Source: Papaver somniferum
Lineage: Eukaryota > Streptophyta > Magnoliopsida > Ranunculales > Papaveraceae
Length of the DNA stretch: 64,000 nucleotides
Assembly (NCBI RefSeq): GCF_003573695.1
Contig: NC_039362.1
Span: 7,664,088-7,728,087 of the forward strand
Direction of reading: 5' to 3'
Shown: one piece after another, positions 22,191-33,975 of the stretch
How the letters are laid out: every line of letters begins with the position of its first letter
Numbering within the stretch: position 1 is the stretch's first letter
The notes under the pieces: model-generated
What the model saw: the letters and a program-made list of their open reading frames with translations, nothing else
What the model was told of the DNA's origin: nothing
Database searches by the model: none
Position numbers and translations under genes: made by a program

Positions 22191-25100
22191 TGTTCATGGT
22201 GGATTTTCAACAAAGGTCAAAACCGTAAAATCATGATACTGCATGTTTCTGATACAGCTTCAGGCATGCCACGATTCATATTTTACGAAGCCACGATGAA
22301 TATGTCTTTTGAATAGCCTCCACTAGCTGAGCGTTCGATCCCTGACATTTTATTGTGACCTCTATGTAGAATAATAGAATTGGGCGGTTCTCCGTAGATT
22401 GAGAGCAGCAACGCCTTCAGGACGTCGGTGACACTCAATGTTCCCCGACTACATGAGAGCGACTCACCTCTACATAGAAGAACGATTTGGGCGGTTCTTC
22501 GTCAGATTGAGAGCAACAACGCCTTCAGAGTAGTGACACTCACTGATCCTGACTATGTAGAGAGACTTGTATAGACTCGGGTGTTCTCCGTAGTGTCTGG
22601 GAGCACCCTCAGGATTAGCCGTCTCCTGACTATGCACATAGATTTATTCTGCTGTGACATTCACCACTGAATTCCTAGAATAATCTATTATTGCTCCTAT
22701 TCCATGGTCGAATCCACGACCTGATCTCATAGAATGGCAATAACAATTGCTCCTATTCCATGGTCGAATCCACGGCCTGATCCCATAAAATGGCAATAAT
22801 AATTGCTCATATTCCATGGTCGAATCCACGGCCTGATCCCATGGAATGGCAATAGCAGTTGCTCTGATTCCATGATCGAATCAACGACTTGATCTCATGA
22901 AATGGCAACAACAATTTATCTCATTACTTCGATTTCATGATCAAATTCACTGTTAATCTCATGAAATGGTAATAGATAATTTTATAACTCCGATTCTATG
23001 GTTGAATCCACTATCCCATGGGATGGTAATACTTATTTTATTATTCCGAATTCATGGTCGAATCCACAGCTGATCTTATGAATTGATAATAAATAATTAC
23101 TTATTTTATTGTCTCATTTCATGAATTATGTTACATTGAATTTCATGGATTAGCAATAAATACTCAACAACCGGGCATCTGAATCATCACTGAGTAAGCC
23201 CCACAAAAATGGTGTAAGTGTACTCGACAATGATGCACGAACGAGCATCCAAAAACATGAATAGATAAGGAATCATACGCAAAACAGGAGAAAAACAACA
23301 AATATTAATAAAATAATAAGGGAGCGCCCAGGGACGGGCCCACCGGACGGCCGTGGCCGGTCCCCATGCACCCTCCATTATTTTTCCCTATTTTTGTTAT
23401 TTTCATGAACTCATGAAAACTCCTTGATTTTAGGAACTTTCCTTGTTTTTGCAAAATTCATGAATTCTCCATAACTTCATGGATTCATGAAAAATAATAA
23501 TATTATAAAATCAGAAAAGGTGTGCGGGACCGGGTAACAGGGCAGGCCGGCCATGCCCTAGCCGTGGTGGTCCCACACCTTACAATCCTTAGCCTATTAT
23601 AATAATCATTCCCCAATTTTATGAAACTCCTGGGTTTCAACAAAATTCATGGATTCTCCATAACTTCATGGATTCATGAAATAATATAATAAAATAGGGA
23701 AAGGAGTGCTGGACCGGGCAACATAGCCGGCCGGCCATGCCCAAGCCGTGGCCGTCCCCACACCTCAAAATCCCTAGCTTTTTATAATTATTATTCCCTA
23801 AACTCATGAAACTCCTCCGATTCAGCAAAAACCCATGGATTCTCCATAACATCATGGATTCATCAAAAATAATATTATAAAATAGGGAAAGGAGTGCGGG
23901 ACCGGGCAACATAGCCGGCCGGCCATGCCCTAGCCTTGGCCGGCCCCACACCCTGCAATCCTTGGTCTTTTATAATTATTATTTTCCTCAAATTCATGAA
24001 ACTCATTGGTTTGAGGAAAAATCATGATTTCTTCATAACTTCTCGAATATTGCTCAAATCATGAAAATTCAAAAGCCAACATGGTCACACGACCGGCTAG
24101 CCTCTCACGACAATTTTGGTTGTTAAAATACTCTTATTTTAATATTTACAAAATATTGATCAATTGAGCATACATGCTCATTCCATAAAAAATCAAGAAT
24201 TTCAGTCAAGATGAAACTCTTCTGAAAATTCACAATGTTGCTCAAACGCACATCAGAAAATGCTGAAACTCTCAGTATGGAGACACGGACACCACGGAAA
24301 CACGTGCATGCCTTCTTGACCGACTAGAGTCATCTCTAGAGCTTGCACAAAGCCGGTCCCACACGTTTTCATAATTCTGACCTTTTTGCTCAATTGCTCA
24401 TATTGGGCCCAAACTCTCTCCAACCAACCTGGGGATTGCTCAAACGACCAACATCTGGTCCCGTTATCACCAAGAGCCGTCCCCATGCCCTATTGATCGG
24501 TCTCTTATCTTTAATACTTAGGTTTTATCACCTAATGCTGAACCCAACAATATTTCAATAAATGATGAATCCGACACTTAATCATCATTCCTTAACCAAC
24601 TCTCTAACTGAGAACCCTGGTACACGCTCACTCGAGCAATTGAGCATCACATGGACGTCCATAGTCTCATGTGGTCGGTCTCTCCTTTGTTCATGACTTA
24701 TTTTCAGCAATTCGTCAACTAATTAGCAATTCATCAAAATTAGGGTTTTCGAACAAACGCTCAACAAATCTTTATTCTGAGCAAGTTCAAACACCAAATA
24801 AATTTATGTTGATCCACGGGAATTAATTATATAATATCTGGTAATCTACCAATATTTTTATATTTTATTGGGTCACGTCACCAATAAATATTTCGTCGAA
24901 TTGAGCAACTTTGCTCAGTCGCTCAAATATTGATCCAGCTATCAATATTTAATAAATTGTTAGTGATTTGTCGAATTGAGCAACACTCGCTCAATTATAC
25001 GTCAAATTATCAACATTCATTAAATTTGTCGAATCGAGCAATACTTGCTCAATTGCACGTCAAATTATCAATTTATCAGTAATTTGTCGAATTGAGCAAT

Positions 25101-26143
25101 ACTTGCTCAATTGCACGTCAAATTCTCAATATTCAGTAAGTCGTCGAATTGAGCAATACTTGCTCAGTTGCTCGAATATTGACCTAACTATCAATATTCA
25201 GTAATTTATCAGTATTTCGTCGAATCGAGCAATACTTGCTCAGTTGCTCGAATAATCCATATATATTCAGTAACTCATCAATATTCAACAACTCGTTGAA
25301 TTTACAATATCTTCTCAGACGAGCAACATTAACATTCATGAATCGCTGAGCATTTGTCAAACATGCTCTATTCAACAAAACCTAGACTCATTGTCTAATC
25401 TGACCAACTAAATACACGTCTGTCACACAGACTCCGCGATTCGTGAGACATCAATCACGTCAAATTGGGGGATAACAAATAGGGTTTTGGTCTGGCGGCC
25501 TACAGTACGTGGATTCATCCACGACGAGAAATGTGTGTAAGTTGTGTCAACGTTTGAAGGAGTTAGCAAAGTAGTGGGTGCACGATCCGTCAAGTCTCCA
25601 CACGACATGGAATTGACTTTACCGTGATCTCCCATTTGCCCACTCTTCCACTCATGAAACCGTCACATTTACAGGGATCAAGTTGTTCACAACTCTGACA
25701 GTACAAATAAGTCTCCGAATCCATGATTGAGTACGACAACGAATGATCACTAGCTATCAGCAATCTTCCAAACAGAATTTCTCGAGTAACTACTTTCAAG
25801 AATTCATCAATCCATCAGAACTTATTCGAACTCAACAGTTCACCAATTATTGCAGAAACCTTCAACACATCCATAATCCTTGATCATCACTGATCTCGCA
25901 CAATTCTCAGCTTCCCTCCTACAGATCAACCCATCTCCCTATTTGCGACCGAATTGACTCTGACACGGCCATTGTCTTGGTTTAGGTCGGAGTCCTACAG
26001 ATTGATCTCTCGAATCTAACCACCCCCTTTGCAGCGGTGCATCTGTGTGAGGTTAAGCAGTTCGCCTGGTTGAGGAGTCTCGACAACATGCTCGACTCTT
26101 CACTTTCCCCAAAAAACCAGCGACTCGTTTTTCCCCATCTACA
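22191..26143 (+). repeat. T3 3' LTR
   Basis: Matches 11632-15614 end to end, including the arrays at 22686-23085, 23330-23960 and 24895-25260. Ends CCCCATCTACA before CAATT. Confidence 0.9.
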
Positions 26144-27423
26144 CAATTGCGTAGCCGTGGCATAGCGGCATGCTAGTAACCGTTATATAGTGGTATGCCA
26201 GTGATGTTGCGGCATGACCAAAGCCAAAAATTGGCTCCGCGGCCAAAGTTAGGGTTTGGAGATGTGGAAGAATTCGCCGTGGAAGAATTATGGCTTGGTG
26301 TGGCCAAGACTCCGTGGAAGAATTAGGGTTTGGCGTGGCCAAGGCTCTGTGAAAGAATTCGCCGTGGGTGGCTATTTATGGCAGGTTGCCACGAAGTGGC
26401 ATGTTTGCGAGGTAGCATGTTTCGAAGTTGTCGCGGTAGAGTGGCATGCTACCGCGGTAGAGTGGCATGTTGGCATGCCGACCAATATGTTGTGTGGTAG
26501 GGCGCGTTTGGCTTGTCAGTTTAGCATGGTAGCGCGGCAGGGTGCGTTTGGCCTTTAATATATGGTGGCAAGTTTAGAACAACTTGATTGGCCACAAAAG
26601 GGAGCCGGCCAAACATAAGGCGCGACCACACTTCTGGTGAGAGTGTGGCGGATTTAGAGCGACCTGATTGGCCGATTAGAAGTGGGGTCGGCAAGCATCA
26701 TGGGGTCGGCCTCATTCAGATTGCGCGTGGCACATTTAGGGCGACCTAATTGCTCAATGGGAAGTGGGGTCGGTTTAGAATGGGGCGTGTCTAGTGGCGC
26801 CAGCTGGCCTAAAACATGGCCACGCCTCTCTTTGCTGCTAAGGCTCCCTGTTTTTCTTATTCTGGGCGAGGTTGCACCTGCCAATCCATAGCGGATTAAT
26901 TTCTTAGTTTGTTTAAGCTTGATTTTGACAAGAAAGGTCTAGTATATTGCGCGAGGCGCGAAACCTTTACTTCTGCAAGTTAGTCAGGACGATTGATTGA
27001 ATTATATGTGTTGACATAGAGCTCTTTTAAGTTTATTGCCACAAAGCAGCATGCTTTTCCTGATTGAATACCTTATGCAAAGATCTTATACTTGATATTT
27101 GGAGATTCGTGCTACTCTACTGCGAGTGAACAAAAATCGTCATGCTATATCAACATTAAGAGTTCAGTCGGAGAACATAGCATAGAAGGCATTCAGAAGA
27201 ACTTACGTTAAGTGAATATACGCGAGGCGCCGAAATTTACAGAACATCTGGGATGGTTGCTACATTCGCTAGTATGGATAAATTTCATGTAAGTATATTG
27301 AGTGTCTCAATAAATTTGCCAGTAGAGAGGTTAGCACACGTGGCTCTGTTTCCTTGCAGAGTGATGTCACATCAGATGCAAGGTTTTACAATTTTAACCC
27401 TAAGTTAAAAAACACCATCAACA
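26144..27423 (-). repeat. T1 3' LTR, inner part
   Basis: Resumes T1 LTR sequence exactly where 11631 stopped ('gcgtagccgtggcatagcgg' against T1 5' LTR at 44735). Contains two GCGACCT.ATTG repeat units near 26657 and 26737 that are expanded in solo LTR T4. Ends CACCATCAACA at 27423, next to the PPT. Confidence 0.85.
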
Positions 27424-27440
27424 TTAAGTCCCCTGCTTAG
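27424..27440 (-). promoter_or_regulatory. T1 polypurine tract
   Basis: CTAAGCAGGGGACTTAA on the minus strand touching the 3' LTR, identical to the T3 tract. Confidence 0.7.
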
Positions 27441-27719
27441 CTCGGAACAGTGGCATTGTTGTGGGGTAAGCATGAGATGGTGAAAGACGAGGATAAAATC
27501 TAAACAACAAGTCACGAAGAGATTGTCAGGAAGATTTGGCTAACCTTTAGCGGAAGGCATGAGGAATCCGTGATCCTTGCATTGGCCTTTGCGTAATCTT
27601 GGCTGTGTGACGTTGGCTTCAACACTGCATCTTTGGATACTGATTGGAAGAGGTGGCATTGCAACTTGGTCCACGAAACGGTGAACGGTATTAGCTGACT
27701 AGGTCACAGAACGTATGGA
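27441..27719. other. T1 interior, non-coding
   Basis: Homologous in part to the T2 interior just inside its 3' LTR ('gaacagtggcattgttgtggggtaagcatgagatggtg'). No ORF or array seen. Confidence 0.4.
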
Positions 27720-27900
27720 GATGGCGCTGCTTTGAACGACTAAGATGGCGCTTCCTTGGCTGGTAGAGATGGCGATGCTTCGAATGGCTAAGATGGCGCT
27801 TCCTTGGCTGGTGGAAATGGCGCTGCTTCAAACGGATAAGATGGCGCTTCCTTGGCTGGTGGAGGTGGCGCTACTTTGAACGGCTAAGATGGCACCGCTT
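27720..27900. repeat. 48-base tandem repeat in T1 interior
   Basis: About three and a half units built on AGATGGCGCTTCCTTGGCTG followed by a GATGGCG(A/C)TGCTT half. Absent from the matching part of T2. Confidence 0.6.
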
Positions 27901-27929
27901 TGGCTGGCTACGGAAAGGTGGATGGCGCG

Positions 27930-28193
27930 ACTATCTTGGAAGGGCCAATAGTGAGGCTAGCTTGAAAGAGCCAATGGCGCGACTAGCTTGGAAGGGCCAA
28001 TGGCGTGGATAGATTGGAAGGTCCAATGGCATGGCTAGTTTGGAAGGGCCAATAGCGAGGCTAGCTTAGGAGGGCCAATGGCATGGCTAGCTTGGAAGGG
28101 CCAATGGCGTGGCTAGATTGGAAGGGCCAATGTTGTGGATAGATTGGAAGGGCCAATAGCGTGGCTAGCTTGGAAGAGTAATGGCGTGGCTGG
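27930..28193 (+). repeat. 26-base CCAAT repeat array in T1 interior
   Basis: Unit CTAGCTTGGAAGGGCCAATG plus GCGTGG. CCAAT begins at 27945, 27971, 27997, 28023, 28049, 28075, 28101, 28127 and 28153: nine boxes at exactly 26-base spacing, all in plus orientation. A tenth unit has lost the CC. The array is about 0.5 kb upstream of the plus-strand antisense ORF, so it could act as its promoter element; CCAAT is the NF-Y recognition core. Not found in T2. Confidence 0.8.
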
Positions 28194-28661
28194 TGCATCG
28201 GCCATCGAGCAGAGAAGCTAGCGTTGGAAGGATGCAAGTTGTTGGCGCTACTTAGACGTGGAGCCGGTGGGGATTGGCTTGGCTTGGTCGTGAAGCTGTT
28301 TGTTTTGGACGCGTGCTTGGAGTGAAAAGATGGCGCTGGATGAGACACAGAATGGTAGGGACGGCTGATGACTTGGATACCAAACCCTAATTATCCCGTA
28401 TAAACAAATATCTAATCTAGCTGGCATCACGCATTTGAAGCCTTAATTCACGGCTGGTAAGAGGATCTTCTTTCTCAGGCTTCATCAATCCGCTGAATAT
28501 AAGAGGTGATCTTGAATCCTTCATTCATACATATCATAATAAAATCGCGTTCACCCTCTTCACATGTATTGTTTCGTGTTTCTTCTCTTAGTTCCCATTT
28601 TTTCTTCTTCATCGTGTAGATCGCCGGTGCAAACATGGTAAATTTTTTTTGGTAGCATATA

Positions 28662-29477
28662 ATGGGATCTTCCAGTGACGATCGTAACTCTGACTCTTCG
28701 GAGAGAAATATTGAAGCCGACAAAACCCAGTTTTCTTCTCATAAGGAGGTGCTAGAAAGAATTGATTCCCTGTTCCGTGAAGCTGACGAGATTATACAAG
28801 GCATGTCTCTCGCCCATTTACGCAGAGTTCAGATGTGTGTTCAGACTCTCACGGCTTCGGTGGACATGGAGGAAAAGTGAAGGCATGATGAAGCATATCA
28901 GCGTGTCGGGAGATCTCAGAGTAATCAAGCTTTTCTATAAACCAGTGCTAGGGTTGAATGATTCGCCTCTCGGTTGAAGCGGCGGAAGACTGAGTCCATG
29001 AAACTTTTAGGTGAGAGCCAGTTTAATTACCCTATCCATAATGGTATCGTAATCCTCGACTTTGATGCGAACGAACCGGGGCATCATCAAGAAGTTGCTG
29101 GAAAACCTCTTAAGGAAGATGTCGACACGGTTTACGAAACTGAAGCAGCTTCTGGAGTGGACGCCGAAACTGTTGTCAGGGACGTTGAAGTGACCGCTGA
29201 GGATGTCGTTAAGGCGGACGAGGAGATGGAGGCAATATATGTTGGGGCCATTGGAGAAGCCATGGAAAAATACGCTGGGACTGCTGTTGAAACAAACGTC
29301 GGACAAGATGGGGAAGCTGCTGCTGCCGAAGCGGCTTGCGGATGGGATGTTGTGGTCGCTGATGCTGAGGAGGCTTCTGGGTGGAATGCTGGAGTCGCTG
29401 CTGCCGAAGCGGCGTATGGATGGTAAGTTTGTTGTCAGAGAAGGTGTTGGGTAAAGTGCTTGAAAAAGCTCCGATGA
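28662..29477 (+). pseudogene. antisense ORF of T1, conserved with T2, broken by stops
   Basis: Lies opposite to the element's gag strand, between gag and the 3' LTR. From ATG 28662 one frame can be read to 29477 with nonsense codons at 28878, 28938, 28959 and 29424 and no frameshift. It begins MGSSSDDRNSDSS. Helical blocks ERIDSLFREADEIIQG and VQMCVQTLTASV follow, then a basic block LKRRKTESMKLLGESQ (codons of about 102-117), a hydrophobic strand GIVILDFD, and an acidic Ala/Val/Glu-rich C-terminal half with repeats such as AEAACGWDVVVADAEEASGW. Against T2, 34 of the first 72 residues are identical without a gap, and the basic block sits at the same codon number. The three internal stops fit C-to-T decay of CGA or CAA. 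I recognise no family; extra ORFs in this orientation are known from plant Ty3 elements. Confidence 0.7.
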
Positions 29478-29811
29478 AGGCGTTATTGATCCACTGCCAT
29501 TAACGGCCAATTTTTCCACTTTTGCTATTTCTTCTCGGCGTGTATCCGCTTTTAATATTCCAAAGGTTTACTTTCGCTTTCTTGTTTCCATGGCGGAGTT
29601 GGGTTTCTCCAAGTGACATTCCGTTATTCAGCTTTTATGGCTTCACATCTCTGAATGAATTAATAAAACCTTCATACTGAAAATATTTAAAAACCCCTTT
29701 ATGAGAAAATAAGTTGCTCGCCCCTTCTAGCCATCGAGTAGATGGACAAACGCCGTACACAAATAAAATATATGGAATTTGCCACAAGTACTAGACGGCC
29801 TGCTGCGCAGC
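29478..29811. other. T1 interior up to the T2 insertion
   Basis: Non-coding tail after the antisense ORF, with 'ttaataaaaccttcatactgaaaa' that may serve as a 3' end for a plus-strand transcript. Ends at GCAGC, the left flank of T2. Confidence 0.4.
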
Positions 29812-30180
29812 TGTTTGTGGGTGAAAATAATTTCTGCTGATTTTGGTAATTTTGGGTGTGTGGGTGAGAAACGGGTTTAAACCCTAAACAATGTACTGCA
29901 AGGGAATACTTTAGATTCGAGAGATCAATCTATACAAATCCGGACTAAACCAAGAAATGGTCGTTCCGGACTTGCTTCGGTCACATAGTGAAGGAGAATG
30001 GGTTGGTTTTGGGGAGGGAAGCGAAGAAAGTGTTGAGACCAGAATAGTTGATTATAGAAGAGTAGTTGTTTCACGACTTGTATCAGAAAGTAAGAAGCTA
30101 ACAGATGGAAAGCTAGCAAATGTTTTCTGAGTGTTGTATTGCCCTTGACTGAACTTTTTTCAGTGGAAATACGTAAGACC

Positions 30181-30188
30181 TATTTATA
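30181..30188 (-). promoter_or_regulatory. TATA box of T2 3' LTR
   Basis: TATAAATA on the minus strand at the conserved LTR position. Confidence 0.6.
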
Positions 30189-30599
30189 CAAGTCGAAGTG
30201 AAACGTACTATGGTCTCATAAAGAAATGGTAAATGGGTGAGTAAATGGGAGGAGGTGATGATCGGTCACGCCTGGAATTGATGTTCCATAAAAGAAATCG
30301 TTTCACCATTACTTCCCGCATTCACTAACCGCATCATACTTATTGCACTTTCTTATAACGGGCGTAGTGTACGCCGCACGCTGTAAACCGCCAAACCAAT
30401 ACCCAAAGAGGATCCCCCACTTTGTGTTGATGCATAGAATGTCTTTGTGGAATACATGTAGCATATTGTTGTTTCCTGGAAAGTCTTACTTGGGAGACTT
30501 GCTAGCTTAGTGACCTTCGACGGTCGAGATTTTGCATCTTAAGACGAAAGGTAGCCGTTGATCGTCGCACGCTTTCGTTTTGGTGGCCGCATAGGGAAG

Positions 30600-31570
30600 G
30601 CCAGCATGGTGGCGCGGCAAGGTTGGCGTGCCATTGGCATGGAATGCCTTGCCGCGGTTTGGCGTGGCCAAACTAAGGTTTCGGGTCAAAGGTTACCATG
30701 TGTTGTCTGGTAACCTTGGACGGCTAGGATTTGCTACTGTGATTGAAGGGCGACCGTTGATTGGCGCTCGCCTTCGCTTTGTAGCCGCGTATGGAAGGCC
30801 AGCATGGTGGCGCGGCTAGATTGGCATGCCATTGGCGCAGTTTGGCGTGGCCAAACTAGGGTTTTGGGCCAAAGGTTACCATGTGTTGTTTGGTAACCTT
30901 GGACGGCTAGGATTTGCTCATGTGATTGAAGGGCGACCGTTGATTGTCGCATGCCTTCGTTTTGGTAGCCGCATAGGGAATGCCAGCATGGTGGTGCGGC
31001 TAGGTTGGCATGTCATGCCTTGGCGTGGCCAAACTAGGGTTTTGGCCAAAGGTTACCATGCGTCGTCTGGTAACCTTGGACGGCTGGGATTTGCTCCTGG
31101 GATTGAAGGGCGACCGTTGATTGTCGCACGCCTTCGTTTTGGTAGCCGCATAGGGAAGGCCAGCATGGTGGTGCGGTTAGGTTGGCATGTCATTGGCATG
31201 GAATTCCTTGGCGCGGTTTGGCGTGGCCAAACTTGGGTTTTGGGCCAAAGGTTTCCATGTGTCGTATGGTAACCTTGGACGGCTGGGATTTGCTCCTGGG
31301 ATTGAAGGGCGACCGTTGATTGTCGCACGCCTTCGTTTTGGTAGCCGCATATGGAAGGCCAGCATGGTGGCGCGTCTAGGTTGGCATGCCTTGGCGCGGT
31401 TTGGCGTGGCCAAACTAGGGTTTTGGGCCAAAGGTTACCATGTGTTTTTTGGTAACCTTGGGCGGCTAGCATTTTCTCATGTGATTGAAGGGCGACCGTT
31501 GATTATCGCACGCCCTTCGTTTTGGTATCCGCATAGGGAAGGACAGCATGGTGGCGCTGTTAGGTTGGCA
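30600..31570 (-). repeat. 180-200-base tandem repeat in T2 3' LTR
   Basis: Units marked by CCAGCATGGTGGCGCGGCTA near 30601, 30800, 30981, 31159, 31359 and 31551. Each has GCGTGGCCAAACTAGGGTTT, TGGTAACCTTGGACGGCTAG and GATTGAAGGGCGACCGTTGA. T2's other LTR has about four markers (38741-39293). Confidence 0.8.
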
Positions 31571-31649
31571 TGGGGCCACGGCAAGGTGCGTTTGGCATGG
31601 CACGGTAGGGACCAAGGGCATGGCATGGACGGTTTGGCTTAGCACGATG

Positions 31650-32155
31650 GGGCCAAGGGCATGCCGTTGGCATGTGGTGCGATTAGCATGGCTAGGGCCA
31701 AGGGCATGTCGTTGGCATATGGTGCGGCTAGCATGGCTAGGGCCAAGAAAAGGTGCGGTTTGGCTTGGCATGGCGGGGCCAAGGTTTTGGCATGTCGTTG
31801 GCATATGGTGCGTCTAGCATGGCTAGGGCCAAGGCAAGGTGCGGTTTGGCTTGGCATGGCGGGGCCAAGGGTTTGGCATGCCGTTGGCATATGGTGCGGC
31901 CAGCATGGCTAGGGCCAAGGCAAGGTGTGGTTTGGCTTGGCATGGCGGGGCCAAGGGTTTGGCATGCCGTTGGCATATGGTGCGGCTATCATGGCTAGGG
32001 CCAAGGAAATGTGCGGTTTGGCTTGGCATGGCGGGGCCAAGGGTTTGGCATGCCGTTCATATGGTGCGGCTAGCATGGCTAGGGCCAAGGCAAGGTACGG
32101 TTTGGCTTGGCATGGATGGGCCAAGGGTTTGGCATGCCGTTTTTCATATGGTGCG
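31650..32155 (-). repeat. 86-base tandem repeat in T2 3' LTR
   Basis: Five to six units of GGCATGGCGGGGCCAAGGGT, TTGGCATGCCGTTGGCATAT and GGTGCGGCTAGCATGGCTAG; markers at about 31768, 31854, 31940, 32026 and 32108. Confidence 0.8.
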
Positions 32156-32159
32156 GCTA

Positions 32160-32812
32160 GCATGGTTAGCCATTGGCTCGGTGGTGCGGCTAGCATGGTT
32201 GGCATGCCTTGGCGTGGTAGTTGTGGCTGGCATGGTTTTCCATTGGCACAGTGGTGCGGCTAGCATGGTTGGTATGCCTTGGCGCGGTAGTTGTGGCTGG
32301 CATGGTTTGCCATTGGCACAATTGTGAGGCTAACATGGTTGGCATGTCTTGGCGCGGTAGTTGTGGATGGCATGCTTTTCCATTGGCACAATGGTGCGGC
32401 TAGCATGGTTGGCATGCCTTGGCGCAGTAGTTGTGGCTGGCATGGTTTGACATTGGCACAGTGGTGCGGCTAGCATGGTTAGCATGCCTTGGCACGGTAG
32501 TTGTGGCTGGCATGGTTTTCCATTGGCACAGTGGTGCGGATAGCATGGTTGGAATGCCTTGGCGCGGTAGTTGTGGCTGGCATGGTTTGCCATTGGCACA
32601 GTGGTGTGGCTGGCATTGTTGGCATGCCTTGGCGCGGTAGTTTTGGCTGGCATGGTTTGCCATTGGCACAGTGGTTCGGCTAGCATGGTTTGCATGCCTT
32701 GGCGCGATAGTTGTGGCTGGCATGGTTTTCCATTGGCACAGTGGTGCGGCTAGCATGGTTGGCATGCCTTGGCGCGGTAGTTGTGGCTGGCATGGTTTGC
32801 CATTGGCACAGA
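32160..32812 (-). repeat. 70-base tandem repeat in T2 3' LTR
   Basis: Nine units, with the word (T)AGCATGGTTGGCATGCC at 32191, 32261, 32331, 32401, 32471, 32541, 32611, 32681 and 32751. The 5' LTR has six (39602-39952). TTGGCATGCC contains the palindrome GGCATGCC. Confidence 0.9.
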
Positions 32813-33004
32813 GTGTGAGGATTAGGGATTTGGCCTGTCGAAACCCTAATTAGCATTAAAAAAGGTACCCGGTAATCTTATCGCAGACAAATTAAAGGGT
32901 TCAATAAATGTGCTTGGTTTGGACATTATTACTCAAGTTCTGTGACGTCACTGCCTGACTAGGGATTTACGATTTTACCCCTAAGTTAAAAACCACTATC
33001 AACA

Positions 33005-33021
33005 TTAAGTCCACTGCTTAG
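33005..33021 (-). promoter_or_regulatory. T2 polypurine tract
   Basis: CTAAGCAGTGGACTTAA on the minus strand, touching the 3' LTR; one base differs from the T1 and T3 tract. Confidence 0.7.
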
Positions 33022-33975
33022 CTCGGAATAGGTGCCTTGTTATGAGGTAAGGATATGATGGTGACAGACGAGGAAAGAATCGAAACGTAAATCATGCAAG
33101 ATGGTCAAGAAGATCTGTCTAACCTTTTTCGGGAAGCAGGGAGAATCTGTGATCCTCGTGTTTGGAAGCTTTGCGTAGATTCCCTTTGTGGTGTTAACCG
33201 TGAAGTAGTGAGACGAGAAATCGTTAGTTCATTATAGCTACTTATCATCTTGACTGGGTCAGGGAACATCGTGATGTTAGCTTGGCAAGTTATTGGTGTT
33301 GGCGTGGCAAGTCATGGCATTGACGGCTCGGCATGGTGGGGCCACGTCAACGGAGCGGATAGCTTGGCATGGTGCGGCCTTGGCAAGGCGAAATTTGGTG
33401 AGGAGAGGCGTGCATGGGTGGCTTGGCGTGGTGGTGATTTGTCATTGCGGGTCTGATTGCCTCTGTTCCTGTGTAGCTTGAATTGGGAATTTCCTCCTTT
33501 TTTTTTTTTGAATCTGAGAGTGCCATTCTCGTAAAGGGGCGTTACTCCTTCTTCTCAGGTTAAGTTGTCGGTTTTGTTTCCGAATCCCAGTGCTGGCGGT
33601 CAGAAAAGCAAAATCCGAGCAAGCATGTCCCAAGCACGTACTTCCACGTTTTCTCACCAAACCCTAATTATATCGCATTGCTAGGCACGAGGCTTTCCCT
33701 CTTGTTTACTGGTAGAATTTTAATTAAGACCGGACATCACGCCTTAATTCATAATTAGTAGAAAGCTTTCCTTTTCGGGATTGCATCATTCTGCCGATCA
33801 TAAGAGACGATTCTTGGATTCTTCATTCGCATAGTTTGTCCTGAAATCATGCTTACCCCCTTGCAGGTATCCTCTCGTGTTTTCTTCTGATTTCTATTTT
33901 GTCTTCTTCCTTACGTATGTTGCCGGTGTGGATAGGGTAAAAACTTGCCTGCTTTCTCTGGTTTTGCAGCGCATA
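33022..33975. other. T2 interior before the antisense ORF
   Basis: No array equivalent to the T1 CCAAT repeat. The last 250 bases resemble T1 28440-28661 ('cttaattca', 'ataagag-gattcttg', 'cttcttcctta') and are pyrimidine-rich on the plus strand, so may be a promoter and leader for the antisense ORF. Confidence 0.4.

Larger units (their letters stand above)
11632..26143 (+). mobile_element. T3: Tat-like Ty3 element nested in the T1 LTR
   Basis: Plus strand, 14.5 kb. 5' LTR 11632-15614, PBS region 15615-15636, degenerate gag from 15672, a long non-coding interior, PPT 22174-22190, 3' LTR 22191-26143. Flanks are CAATG at 11627-11631 and CAATT at 26144-26148; T1's other LTR has CAATG at this point, so this is a 5-base target duplication with one later mutation. 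LTRs are 3983 and 3953 bases; I count 11 mismatches in the first 215 or so aligned bases, so the insertion is not recent. No pol domain seen. PPT, PBS position and gag start tie it to T1 and T2. Confidence 0.85.
29812..33004 (-). repeat. T2 3' LTR
   Basis: 3193 bases, TGTTTGTGGGTGAAAA to CTATCAACA in plus reading. Contains three consecutive tandem arrays (30600-31560, 31650-32155, 32160-32812). Long open frames here in many phases are by-products of the repeats. Confidence 0.9.

Noticed and set aside
26682..26891. Overlapping ORFs on both strands in the T1 LTR
   Set aside because: Located in LTR sequence with the GCGACCT repeat; the same frame is only loosely kept in 45322-45534 and has no domain.
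12129..28193. CRISPR-like reading of the regular short repeats
   Set aside because: Units are contiguous tandem repeats without unique spacers, in a plant retrotransposon context with no cas genes.
31187..32853. Many long overlapping ORFs on both strands (MARAKARCGLAWHGGAKGLA-type peptides)
   Set aside because: They are products of the 86- and 70-base LTR arrays; unit lengths are not multiples of three, so several phases stay open by chance. The same peptides recur at 39335-40130.
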